A DNA stretch of 64,000 nt from Ilumatobacteraceae bacterium (GTDB lineage: Bacteria; Actinomycetota; Acidimicrobiia; Acidimicrobiales; Ilumatobacteraceae): NCBI GenBank assembly GCA_022843125.1, contig JALHOG010000001.1, forward strand, positions 170,821 to 234,820, written 5' to 3'. The position numbers were made by a program, and so were the translations under genes. Positions 50,000 to 58,760 of this stretch are shown here, one piece after another (within the stretch, counting starts at the first letter, position 1; every line of letters begins with the position of its first letter). The notes beneath the pieces were generated by a model. That model did not search any database and had not been told where the DNA came from. It saw nothing but the letters and a program-made list of their open reading frames with translations.

Positions 50000-50022
50000 A
50001 CAATCTAACGCCGTTAGGTTGT
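50000..50022. promoter_or_regulatory. candidate TetR-type operator
   Basis: ACAATCTAACG-C-CGTTAGGTTGT: 11-bp arms, 1 mismatch, between divergent tetR and ABC operon. Confidence 0.7.
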
Positions 50023-50067
50023 GGTGAACCGAGGGCCGTCCAGTCTGGGGAAGGTGGCTACTCCGAA

Positions 50068-50922
50068 ATGGAGTCCGAGATTCGACTCGTCTTCGACACG
50101 CTGAGTCTGACCAGCATCCTCGTGCTCCTCGTGCTGGGAATGGGCGTGATCGTGTCGATGATGGGCGTGTTCAATCTCGCCCACGGCGAGTTCGTGCTTC
50201 TCGGGGCAGGGTGCGCGCTCCTGTCGGATCGGTGGCTCGACTCCGCCGTCTGGGGAATGGTGCTCGCACCGATCGTCGTCGGGTTGATCGGGGTGGTGCT
50301 CGAGCGAACGGTGGTCCGGCGCTTCTACGGCCGCCAAGAAGCCTCGCTGCTGGCGACCTTCGCGATCGGGCTGATCATCAGGGAACTGGTCCGCTCGCGC
50401 ATGACGATCCAGGTCGCAACGGTTCCGCCGCCGATCGAGTCGACGTTCACGTTCCTCGGCGCGCAGCTGACCTGGTGGCGGCTGATCCTCATCGTGGCCA
50501 CCCCGATCCTGCTCACCGTCTGTCTCGTCGTGCTGCGCAAGACGTCACTCGGTCTCACGATTCGCGCCACGCTCGACAACCCCAACCTCGCCGAGTCGAC
50601 CGGCATCTCCACCAGCCGCACGTACTCGCTCACCTTCGGGTTCGGTGCAGCGCTCGCGGGCCTCGCCGGTGCATTGATCGTTCCCGTCCTGAACTTCTTT
50701 CCCGACCTCGGCGTGCGGTTCGTCATCCGGTCGTTCATCTCGGTTCTGCTCGGCGGCGTCGGCTCTTTCGCCGGACCGGTCGTCGGCGCGACTGCAACCG
50801 GTTTGCCGACCGGCCTCCTGCCGAATTGGCTGTCGGGAGTGTGGCCCGAGGTGATCGTGATCTGCGCCGCGATCGTCGTGGTCCGCTTCCGTCGCAACGG
50901 CCTGCTCGGAGGCTCGCGATGA
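50068..50922 (+). CDS. branched-chain amino acid/urea-type ABC transporter permease (LivH-like)
   Basis: GMGVIVSMMGVFNLAHGEFVLLGA. Confidence 0.88.
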   Translation: MESEIRLVFDTLSLTSILVLLVLGMGVIVSMMGVFNLAHGEFVLLGAGCALLSDRWLDSAVWGMVLAPIVVGLIGVVLERTVVRRFYGRQEASLLATFAIGLIIRELVRSRMTIQVATVPPPIESTFTFLGAQLTWWRLILIVATPILLTVCLVVLRKTSLGLTIRATLDNPNLAESTGISTSRTYSLTFGFGAALAGLAGALIVPVLNFFPDLGVRFVIRSFISVLLGGVGSFAGPVVGATATGLPTGLLPNWLSGVWPEVIVICAAIVVVRFRRNGLLGGSR

Positions 50923-51015
50923 CCGTCGCGTCTCGGCCGCACGAGCGCCTGCCGCACGATCCGTCAACCCACACCCAGTGAGCACCCGCTCGCGATCGAA
51001 CCAGGAGAACCAGCA

Positions 51016-52377
51016 ATGAGCAATCACCAGGATCCCGACCAGCACGACTCAGAGCCGTCGAACGTCGACCCCGACGCCCACGGCGGACTGTCACGCCGAA
51101 ATCTGCTGATTCGCGGCGCAGGAGTGGCCGCCGCGTTCGGGTTCGGCTCCAGCATCCTGGCGGCGTGCGGCAGCGACGACGAAGAAGCCGGCTCGTCCAC
51201 CAGCGCGGCGCCCGCCGCCGACACGGCAGCGGACGACACCGCAGCGCCCGGTACGACACCTGACGCCGGCACTGCAGCGGGCGGTGGAGCACCGAGTGGT
51301 GATCCGATCAAGGTCGGAGTACTCACCGACGTCACCGGTGCGTTCTCGGTGGTCGGTGCCTCGAACGTCGCTGTCGCGCAGTTCGCGGCCAACAAGATCA
51401 ACGCCGAGGGCGGCATTCTCGGGCGACCCGTCGAGATCGTGGTCGGTGACGGGGCCAGCGATGCCGCCGCCGGCGCGACGGCGGCGCGAACGCTGGTCGA
51501 GAGCGACCAGGTCGACGTCGTCATCGGCGGGGTCGCGAGCTTCACCCGTGAAGCGGTCAAGGGCATCATCGCCGAGCGCGGCGACACCCTGTACATCTGG
51601 CCCGCCTCGTACGAGGGAGGGGAGTGCACCCCGAACGTCTACTCGACCGGCGCGGCACCCAACCAGCAGCTCGATCCGTTGGTCCCGTGGCTGCTGGAGA
51701 ACAAGGGAACGACCTTCTTCCTGGCCGGCGCCGACTACATCTACCCGCGCAACGTGCTGGCCTATGTGCGCGAACTCGTCGAGGCCGGCGGAGGGACCGT
51801 GGTCGGCGAGGAGTACTACCCGCTCGATGCCACCGACGTCGCCACGCTCATCAGTCAATCGATCGACTCAGGTGCCGACATCGTGTTCTCGGTCGCGGTG
51901 CTGCCGCTGAGCGTCCAGTTCCACCAAGGGCTCCGTGACGGCGGCTTCGAAGGGACGATCGCCGGCACCCTCTTCGACGAAACCGCGACGGTCCTGTTCG
52001 GTGAAGCGGCGACCGGCATGATCTGCTGCCAGGACTACCTCTACACCGCCGTCGACGCAGCCAGCCAGAAGGTCGCCGACGACATCATCGCGGAGAGCCC
52101 CGACACGCTGTTCACGTCGACGATCAACAGCCCCGCCTGGTACCGGTCGTTCTACCTGTACAAGGCAGCCGTCGAGGCAGCCGGCACGACCGCCACCGCT
52201 GAGGTCGGTGCGGCGTTCGACTCCGCTTCGTTCCCCGACAACCCGGGTGGAGCGGCCGCGATGAAGCCCGGCACGCGGCACTGCTCGTTGCCGATCTACA
52301 TCGGCGAGGTGCTCGCCGACGGTTCGGTGAAGGTGCTGGTCGATGCCGGTGTGATCGACCCGGTCGAGTGCGGCTGA
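51016..52377 (+). CDS. ABC transporter substrate-binding protein (amide/urea AmiC/UrtA-like), Tat-type lipoprotein
   Basis: SRRNLLIRGAGVAAAFGFGSSILAACGS; GVLTDVTGAFSVVGASNVAVAQFAANKINAEGGILGRPVEIVVGD. Confidence 0.88.
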   Translation: MSNHQDPDQHDSEPSNVDPDAHGGLSRRNLLIRGAGVAAAFGFGSSILAACGSDDEEAGSSTSAAPAADTAADDTAAPGTTPDAGTAAGGGAPSGDPIKVGVLTDVTGAFSVVGASNVAVAQFAANKINAEGGILGRPVEIVVGDGASDAAAGATAARTLVESDQVDVVIGGVASFTREAVKGIIAERGDTLYIWPASYEGGECTPNVYSTGAAPNQQLDPLVPWLLENKGTTFFLAGADYIYPRNVLAYVRELVEAGGGTVVGEEYYPLDATDVATLISQSIDSGADIVFSVAVLPLSVQFHQGLRDGGFEGTIAGTLFDETATVLFGEAATGMICCQDYLYTAVDAASQKVADDIIAESPDTLFTSTINSPAWYRSFYLYKAAVEAAGTTATAEVGAAFDSASFPDNPGGAAAMKPGTRHCSLPIYIGEVLADGSVKVLVDAGVIDPVECG

Positions 52378-52413
52378 GACCAGACAGCACCGTGACGACA
52401 CCGTGACCACGCC

Positions 52414-53466
52414 GTGACCACACCGTTCTCTTCTCGACTGCCGGCGGCGCTCGGCCGCTGGTGGCGGCCAGCGATCGTCGTGCTCGGGATCGTGGTGCTG
52501 CTGCGCGTGCTCGACGGGCCCGGCGAGTCGTTCTGGACCCAGGTGGTGACCCGGGCGATGATCCTCGTGCTCTTCGCGGTGTCTGCGGATCTCGTGTGGG
52601 GCTACACCGGCGTCTTCACGCTCGGACACGCGATTCCGTTCGGTGTCGGGGGCTACACCGCCGGGCTGCTCGCCGATCGGTTCGGTTGGTCCGAGGTGCT
52701 CCTGCTCTCGCTCGCGGCGGCGGTGGCGGCCGCCGCGATCGGAGCGATCACGGGGTTGCTGTTGTTCCTCGGTCGTCAGCCCCTCACGGCGATCGCCGTG
52801 AGCCTGACGACCCTCGCACTCAGCTTCGTCGCCGAACGCATCGCGTTCGGCTGGTCGTTCCTCGGCGCTGCCAACGGGCTGCCCGGGCTCCCGATCCCGA
52901 CGTTGTTCGGGTGGCGGATCGAACCTGGCGTGCCGTTCTTCATCGCGGCGCTCGTCTCGCTGTTCGTGGCGTATGTCGCTTCGTCGCACCTCGTCGAGTC
53001 GCGCGTCGGTCTGGTGATGCGGGCGGTCCGCGATGACGAGGTGCGCGCCGCGTACCTCGGCTACGCGGTCGGTCACATCCGCTTCGCCGTGTTCGTCGCG
53101 TCGAATGCCCTCGCCGGCTTGGCGGGAGCGTTGTTCGCCCTCCACGAAGGCTTCGTCGGCCCGACCCAGATCGGTGTGGTGCTGTCCACCCAGGTGCTGC
53201 TGTGGCTCGTCCTCGGTGGTCGCGGTGTGTTGCTCGGTGCGGTGATCGGGGTCGCCATCGTCGAGGTCGCCGGGCGCGGCATCGCCGACGAGTACCCGCG
53301 TCAGTGGCCGGTGATCCTCGGGGTCGTGCTGCTCGTGTTCGTGACCGCCCTCCCCGGGGGGATCGTCGACGGCTGGCGCCGCCTCCGCGACCGAGGACGG
53401 ACCGGACGCTCGTCGAGCGGCGGAGTAGAGGTCGCGTCGGCGTCGACCGGATCGGGGGCATCATGA
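52414..53466 (+). CDS. branched-chain-type ABC transporter permease (LivM-like)
   Basis: SADLVWGYTGVFTLGHAIPFGVGGYTAG; multi-TM. Confidence 0.87.
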   Translation: MTTPFSSRLPAALGRWWRPAIVVLGIVVLLRVLDGPGESFWTQVVTRAMILVLFAVSADLVWGYTGVFTLGHAIPFGVGGYTAGLLADRFGWSEVLLLSLAAAVAAAAIGAITGLLLFLGRQPLTAIAVSLTTLALSFVAERIAFGWSFLGAANGLPGLPIPTLFGWRIEPGVPFFIAALVSLFVAYVASSHLVESRVGLVMRAVRDDEVRAAYLGYAVGHIRFAVFVASNALAGLAGALFALHEGFVGPTQIGVVLSTQVLLWLVLGGRGVLLGAVIGVAIVEVAGRGIADEYPRQWPVILGVVLLVFVTALPGGIVDGWRRLRDRGRTGRSSSGGVEVASASTGSGAS

Positions 53467-54197
53467 CCACACTCGTCGGGACCGACCTCGGCGTGCAGTA
53501 CGGCAGCTTCCGTGCGCTCGACGGCGTCAGCCTGGAGTTGCGGCCGGGTCACATCACCGGCTTGATCGGGCCCAACGGTTCGGGGAAGAGCACACTGCTG
53601 CACACCTTGGCGGGCTTCTTGAAGCCGACGACCGGTCGCGTGGAACTCGGCGGGACCGATGTGACGTCGTGGCAGCCGTATCGGCGTGCCCGCAGCGGGC
53701 TCTCGATCAAGTTCCAGGTGGCACGGATCTACACCCAGATGACGGTCGCCGAGAACGTCCATCTCGCACTCCAGACCGGGCGTCCGGTGCGGCGGCTGCT
53801 CCGCTCGGCCGACGATGTCGTCGACCGTGACCGGACCCAGGCACTACTGGCGCCGTTCCAGCTCGACGACCACCTCGATGTCATCGCCGGGGAGCTCGGC
53901 CACGGCCACCAGCAGCGGCTCGAACTGGCGATGGTGGCAGCCCACGGTCCATCCGTACTGCTCCTCGACGAACCGACTGCTGGCATGAGCCCTGATGAGC
54001 GTCGCGGTGTGGGCCAGTGGGTGACCTCGTTCGCCGACCGCTGCGCCGTCCTGATCGTCGATCACGACCTCGACTTCGTGCGGTCGATCAGCACCACCAT
54101 CACGGTGCTCAACCAGGGCCAGCACGTCGCCACCGGCACACCGGCAGAAATCGAAGCGCATCCCGATGTCCGACGTGTCTACCTCAGCCATGTCTGA
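53463..54197 (+). CDS. ABC transporter ATP-binding protein (LivG-like)
   Basis: GLIGPNGSGKSTLLHTLAG, LLLDEPTAGMSPDE. Confidence 0.9.
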   Translation: MTTLVGTDLGVQYGSFRALDGVSLELRPGHITGLIGPNGSGKSTLLHTLAGFLKPTTGRVELGGTDVTSWQPYRRARSGLSIKFQVARIYTQMTVAENVHLALQTGRPVRRLLRSADDVVDRDRTQALLAPFQLDDHLDVIAGELGHGHQQRLELAMVAAHGPSVLLLDEPTAGMSPDERRGVGQWVTSFADRCAVLIVDHDLDFVRSISTTITVLNQGQHVATGTPAEIEAHPDVRRVYLSHV

Positions 54198-54936
54198 CGC
54201 CACCGACGCACTGTCGCATCCGGCGAGCGAACCACCGATGCTGCGCGTGGGTGGACTCGAGGGCGGGTACGGCGCCGTCCAAGTGTTGTTCGGCATCGAT
54301 CTGAGTGTGCACACCGGTGAGATCGTCGCCGTCCTCGGACGGAACGGGGCCGGCAAGACCACGTTCCTCAAGCACCTGATCGGCGAACTCACACCGACCG
54401 CTGGCAGCATCGAATGGTCCGGCGGCTCGATCGTGGGGCGTCGGCCGTCACAGATCGCGCAGGCCGGTGTCGGCTACGTACCGCAGGAGCACGGCGTGTT
54501 CCCGAGGCTCACCGTGCGCGAGAACCTGCTCGTCGGTGCGAGGAGACACCGGCGCGACTTCGAGGTGCTCGTCGATGAGGTGTTCGAGATCTTCCCGAAG
54601 CTCGCCGACCGTCAGCATCAAGCTGCCGGCACGATGAGCGGCGGGGAGCGCAAGGCATTGACGCTCGCACGCGCCCTGATGGGCCGGCCGCGATTGCTGT
54701 TGCTCGACGAGCCGACCGAAGGAGTCTGGGGTGGCGTCGTCGAAGAGATCGGGGCCGCACTCACCCGGTTCGCCCGATCCGGCTCGGTGGTCATCGTCGA
54801 ACAGCACCTCGACTTCGCGTGGTCGATCGCGCATCGAGCGGTGGTCATCGACCGAGGCGCGGTTGCCCTCGCGCAGCAGATCACCGAGGGGTCGTCGCGT
54901 GACGACGTCGAACGGCTCCTGACCTTCTCGTCGTAG
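54166..54936 (+). CDS. ABC transporter ATP-binding protein (LivF-like)
   Basis: AVLGRNGAGKTTFLKHLIG, TMSGGERKALTLARAL, LLLDEPTEGV; alternative start 54190. Confidence 0.9.
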   Translation: MSDVSTSAMSDATDALSHPASEPPMLRVGGLEGGYGAVQVLFGIDLSVHTGEIVAVLGRNGAGKTTFLKHLIGELTPTAGSIEWSGGSIVGRRPSQIAQAGVGYVPQEHGVFPRLTVRENLLVGARRHRRDFEVLVDEVFEIFPKLADRQHQAAGTMSGGERKALTLARALMGRPRLLLLDEPTEGVWGGVVEEIGAALTRFARSGSVVIVEQHLDFAWSIAHRAVVIDRGAVALAQQITEGSSRDDVERLLTFSS

Positions 54937-54986
54937 TCAGCACGCGAAGCCCCAACACGCCCGAGACCGAAGAAAGGCGACGAATC

Positions 54987-56015
54987 ATGCTCGTTGTGAC
55001 CTCTGATGACCATCTCGCGCACCACGCGCTCGAACTCGACAGCACGAATCTCATCCCGTCGTGGGAGACCCCGACGCGGGTCGATTCCGTCCGGCGGGCG
55101 ATCGAGTCCGACCATCGGTTCGTCGACCCGCATCGGCTCGACGAGTCGCTCCTGCGCGCGGTGCACGACGCCGACTACCTCGCGTTCCTGGCGAACGTGT
55201 GGGACCGATGGGCCGCCGAGGAAGCCGGTCCGGCGGCGATGGGCGTGGCGTGGCCGGCGCGGCGCTTCGACCAGCAGCGCCGGCCGACTGCGTTGCGCGG
55301 GCTGCTCGGCTACCACGGGTTCGCAGCGGACTGTTCGGTGGTCACCGGAACGTGGAGCGCCGCGCTGGCAAGCGCTGCGATCGCGCAGACCGCGGCCGAG
55401 CTGGTGGTCGGCGGGGAGCGGGCGGCGTTCGCGCTGTGTCGGCCGCCCGGCCATCACGCCACTCGCGACCAGTTCGGTGGCTACTGCTACCTGAACAACG
55501 CTGCCATCGCCGCGGAGGTGTTGCGGCGTTCGGGGGTGGAACGCGTTGGAGTGCTCGACATCGACTATCACCACGGCAACGGCACCCAGGACATCTTCTA
55601 TGAACGCGATGATGTGTTCGTGTGCTCGATTCACGCCGACCCGGCCTTCGAGTTCCCGTACTTCTCCGGCCACGCCGGCGAAACGGGAGAGGGTGCGGGC
55701 GCCGGCTACAACCGCAACGAGCCGTTGCCGGCCGGTACCGAGCTCACGGAGTGGTTGGCTGCCGCCGATCGATGCCTCGATGCACTCAAAGCCGCTGGTT
55801 GCGGTGCGCTGGTGGTGTCGACCGGGGTCGACACGTTCGAGGCCGATCCGATCAGCCGGTTCCTGCTACGAACCGACGACTATCCGCTCGTCGGAGCGAG
55901 GATCGCCGCGATGGGGCTCCCGACGGTCTTCGTCTTCGAAGGCGGCTACGCGGTCGACGAGCTCGGCCTCAACGTCGCCGGTGTGCTGAACGGGTTCGAG
56001 GCGGCGAGCCGATGA
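54987..56015 (+). CDS. histone deacetylase-superfamily amidohydrolase (acetylpolyamine amidohydrolase-like)
   Basis: LCRPPGHHA, VLDIDYHHGNGTQDIFY, STGVDTFEADP, FEGGYAVDELG. Confidence 0.9.
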   Translation: MLVVTSDDHLAHHALELDSTNLIPSWETPTRVDSVRRAIESDHRFVDPHRLDESLLRAVHDADYLAFLANVWDRWAAEEAGPAAMGVAWPARRFDQQRRPTALRGLLGYHGFAADCSVVTGTWSAALASAAIAQTAAELVVGGERAAFALCRPPGHHATRDQFGGYCYLNNAAIAAEVLRRSGVERVGVLDIDYHHGNGTQDIFYERDDVFVCSIHADPAFEFPYFSGHAGETGEGAGAGYNRNEPLPAGTELTEWLAAADRCLDALKAAGCGALVVSTGVDTFEADPISRFLLRTDDYPLVGARIAAMGLPTVFVFEGGYAVDELGLNVAGVLNGFEAASR

Positions 56016-57187
56016 CCGGTCAGCGTGATGACGGCGTGGCGGCGGCTGCCGCCGACGGGTCGGCGCCGCCGAGGCGGGTCGGCTTCGTGTGGCACGAGTT
56101 GTACGGCTGGCATGACACCGGCACGGCGGCCGGGTTCCTCGAACCCGGGCTGCACGTTCAGCCGTACCGGAACTTCGAGTCGGCCGACTCCAAGGTGCGG
56201 CTGGCGTCGCTGCTCCGGGCGACCGGGTACGACCGGAACCTCGTGCCGCTCGCACCGGTCGCGATCGAGGTCGACGATCTGACACGGGTGCACACCGAGC
56301 GTCACGTCGAGTCGATCCGCCGCCAGAGCGAACAGCCTCGCGGCGGCGACGGTGGGGACGGCTATACGCCGTTCGGGTCGGGAGCGTTCGAGATCGCTCG
56401 CCTCGCTGCGGGTGGCACGTGGCGTGCGATGTCGGCCGTGCTGTCGGGTGAGGTCGAGCACGCCTACGCGCTCGTCCGGCCGCCGGGACATCACGCCGAA
56501 GCTGATCTCGGTCGCGGGTACTGCCTGTTCGCCAACGTCGCCGTCGCCATCCGCAAGGCGCTCGCCGAGGGGGCGGCTCGCCGAGTGGCCGTGGTCGACT
56601 ACGACGTGCACCACGGCAACGGCACCCAGCAGGCGTTCTACGACGACCCGAACGTGCTGACGATCTCGATCCATCAGCAGAACCTCTTCCCGCAGGACAG
56701 CGGCGAGCTGGACGAGCGCGGTACCGGGGCGGGCCACGGCGCCAACATCAACGTGCCGCTCTATCCGGGGTCGGGCAACGGGGTGTACCTCGCGGTGATC
56801 GATCAGGTCGTTGCACCGGCCTTGCGGCGGTTCCAGCCGGACCTCATCGTGATCGCCAGCGGATTCGACGCGTCAGCGCTCGACCCGTTGGGAGCGATGA
56901 CGGTCACCGCCGGGGGCTATGGCCGCATCGCGACCGCCCTGCGCGACCTCGCGGACGAGCTGTGCGACGGTCGGCTGGTGTTCTCGCACGAGGGCGGCTA
57001 CTCCGCCGAGCACGTGCCCTACTGCGGGTTGGCGGTGTTCGAGGCGCTGACCGGTGTCCCGAGCGGCATCGACGACCCGTGGCAGCCGCTGATCCCGTAC
57101 CCGCACCAGGAGCAAGCACGCCCCGATCTCCTGGTGCCCGTGCACCGTGCCGCCGCGCTCGTCGCCGACGTGCCCGCCGGAGGCTGA
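56012..57187 (+). CDS. histone deacetylase-superfamily (class II-like) amidohydrolase
   Basis: LVRPPGHHAE, VVDYDVHHGNGTQQAFY, IASGFDASALDPLG, HEGGYSAEHVP; ATGA overlap with previous gene. Confidence 0.9.
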   Translation: MTGQRDDGVAAAAADGSAPPRRVGFVWHELYGWHDTGTAAGFLEPGLHVQPYRNFESADSKVRLASLLRATGYDRNLVPLAPVAIEVDDLTRVHTERHVESIRRQSEQPRGGDGGDGYTPFGSGAFEIARLAAGGTWRAMSAVLSGEVEHAYALVRPPGHHAEADLGRGYCLFANVAVAIRKALAEGAARRVAVVDYDVHHGNGTQQAFYDDPNVLTISIHQQNLFPQDSGELDERGTGAGHGANINVPLYPGSGNGVYLAVIDQVVAPALRRFQPDLIVIASGFDASALDPLGAMTVTAGGYGRIATALRDLADELCDGRLVFSHEGGYSAEHVPYCGLAVFEALTGVPSGIDDPWQPLIPYPHQEQARPDLLVPVHRAAALVADVPAGG

Positions 57188-57199
57188 CCTCGTCCGGCC

Positions 57200-57777
57200 A
57201 GACGTCACGCCGTTGATCTGCCGGACCGCGTGGTGCGCGCCGCGTGGCGTGCAGCGGACGATGAGGTCGCGAACCCGGCGGATCACCGCGTTCGGCTGGT
57301 CCAGCGTCCCGGCTCGTTCGTGCAACGTCGACACGGCGACGAAGCCGTGGGCGATGAGGGCGGTGGCGAATGAGATGTCCTTCTCGCGTCCTGCGACGAG
57401 CTTCGACACGACCAGGTCGTGCGGTTCCAGGCAGCGTGCGAAGCCTGGTCGAGAATCCGGCCGGTCGAAGAGCTCGGCCCGGTCCTCCCATCCAACCGGG
57501 AGCACCGCCGTGCGGATCTCGACGCCCTGTGCGTAGTAGCCGTACGTCTCGTGGAACTGCGAGAGCTCGCCGATGGCGCCGTCGACCGCATCGGCCTTCC
57601 TGCGTTGACGTCATTGCGGAACGCCACGTCAGCCTCCATGGACATCGTGGCCTCCGGCGGCAGGCGACCGACATCTGCGGCGCCGAGGATCGACTGGCTG
57701 CCGATGATGACGATGTCACCGTCGCCGGTGATCGTCGCCGCAGCTCGAACCACGTGTGCGAGTTGCTCCCGGTTCAC
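57200..57777 (-). pseudogene. nucleotidyltransferase-like (DUF6036-like) gene, apparently frameshifted near 57597-57604
   Basis: frame A VNREQLAHVVRAAATITGDGDIVIIGSQSILG...MEADVAFRNDVNA then frame B KADAVDGAIGELSQFHETYGYYAQGVEIRTAVLPVGWEDR...EPHDLVVSKLVAGREKDISF; C-terminal end uncertain. Confidence 0.65.
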
Positions 57778-58313
57778 CGGCGGCCTCGTGGATTGCCGAC
57801 GTCGTGGGCACGCCACTCGTCGAGAGCCATCCGACGTTGCTCTTCGGTGAGCGCACCGGCGAACGGAGAGTTCTGCCTGAGCTCCCGCCCGCGCAGCGAA
57901 CGATCGGTGAGCGCCGCAAGGATCCGATCGACAGGACCGTTCAAGAGTCGCTCCCATTCGTCGAGCCACGTCTTGGCTTGGCCTCGCGCAGTGGGTCGCA
58001 TCGCGTCCAGGCGATCGAGAGCTTCAGCGATCGTGCGACCTGGTTCGGTGGCGATCGTGCCGGCGACGACGTAGGCGAGCCAGAGGTTGCGGCGTTCATC
58101 GCGGCTCAGGCGGTCGGTGCGCGACTTGAGGGCCTCGACGTTCTCGCGCGAGATACGGCGGTGGGTGCCCACCGTGGTGTACGGGAGGTCGCCCCGGTCG
58201 CACAGATCGACCACGTGCTGGCGCGTGCAGTTCAGGATCTTCGCCGCCTCACCGGTGGTGAGCATGTCATCTCGCACAGGATGAAGGTCAGGGTCGGTCG
58301 CAAGCCCGCGCAT
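57774..58313 (-). CDS. excisionase-type helix-turn-helix (HTH_17-like) DNA-binding protein, possible antitoxin-like partner
   Basis: MLTTGEAAKILNCTRQHVVDLCDRGDLPYTTVGTHRRISRENVEALK; GTGA overlap with downstream gene; likely start 58265. Confidence 0.8.
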   Translation of the reverse strand: MRGLATDPDLHPVRDDMLTTGEAAKILNCTRQHVVDLCDRGDLPYTTVGTHRRISRENVEALKSRTDRLSRDERRNLWLAYVVAGTIATEPGRTIAEALDRLDAMRPTARGQAKTWLDEWERLLNGPVDRILAALTDRSLRGRELRQNSPFAGALTEEQRRMALDEWRAHDVGNPRGRR

Positions 58314-58336
58314 GCAGTGAAGGCTACTGCAGTAAA

Positions 58337-58378
58337 CACAAGAACCACAATAGAAACGAGTTGGTTGTGTCTGTTGTG
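58337..58378. promoter_or_regulatory. symmetric four-box operator candidate
   Basis: CACAA-N4-CACAA-N14-TTGTG-N4-TTGTG in a locally AT-rich patch upstream of the HTH gene. Confidence 0.5.
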
Positions 58379-58462
58379 GCTACGAGACATTGTTGCGTGT
58401 GCACCCCAGCCCTCCGCTCCGCACATAGCGCTCTCGACCCCAAGGCGGACCCCGAGGACCCC

Positions 58463-58500
58463 GAAAAACGAAACGATCCGGACCCTGATGCGGGTCCGGA
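58463..58500 (-). terminator. intrinsic terminator downstream of tRNA-Gly
   Basis: TCCGGACCC-N6-GGGTCCGGA 9-bp stem followed on minus strand by TCGTTTCGTTTTTC. Confidence 0.85.
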
Positions 58501-58531
58501 CCGTCCGGGATGTCTCGCGACATCACAGAGA

Positions 58532-58602
<71 letters not shown>

Positions 58603-58760
58603 GAAGGACGCAGATCCTAACGGGGTCGTCGGCGAGGGCGGCATCCGGTTGCGTGGAAGGGTTCGCGCACAGTTCAGGCTGCCGCCACACGATTTCACAT
58701 CGAGCTTCACGCGTCGGGAGCACGATCGCAGGACCACCCCGCGCCCCTGGAGGTACCGCC

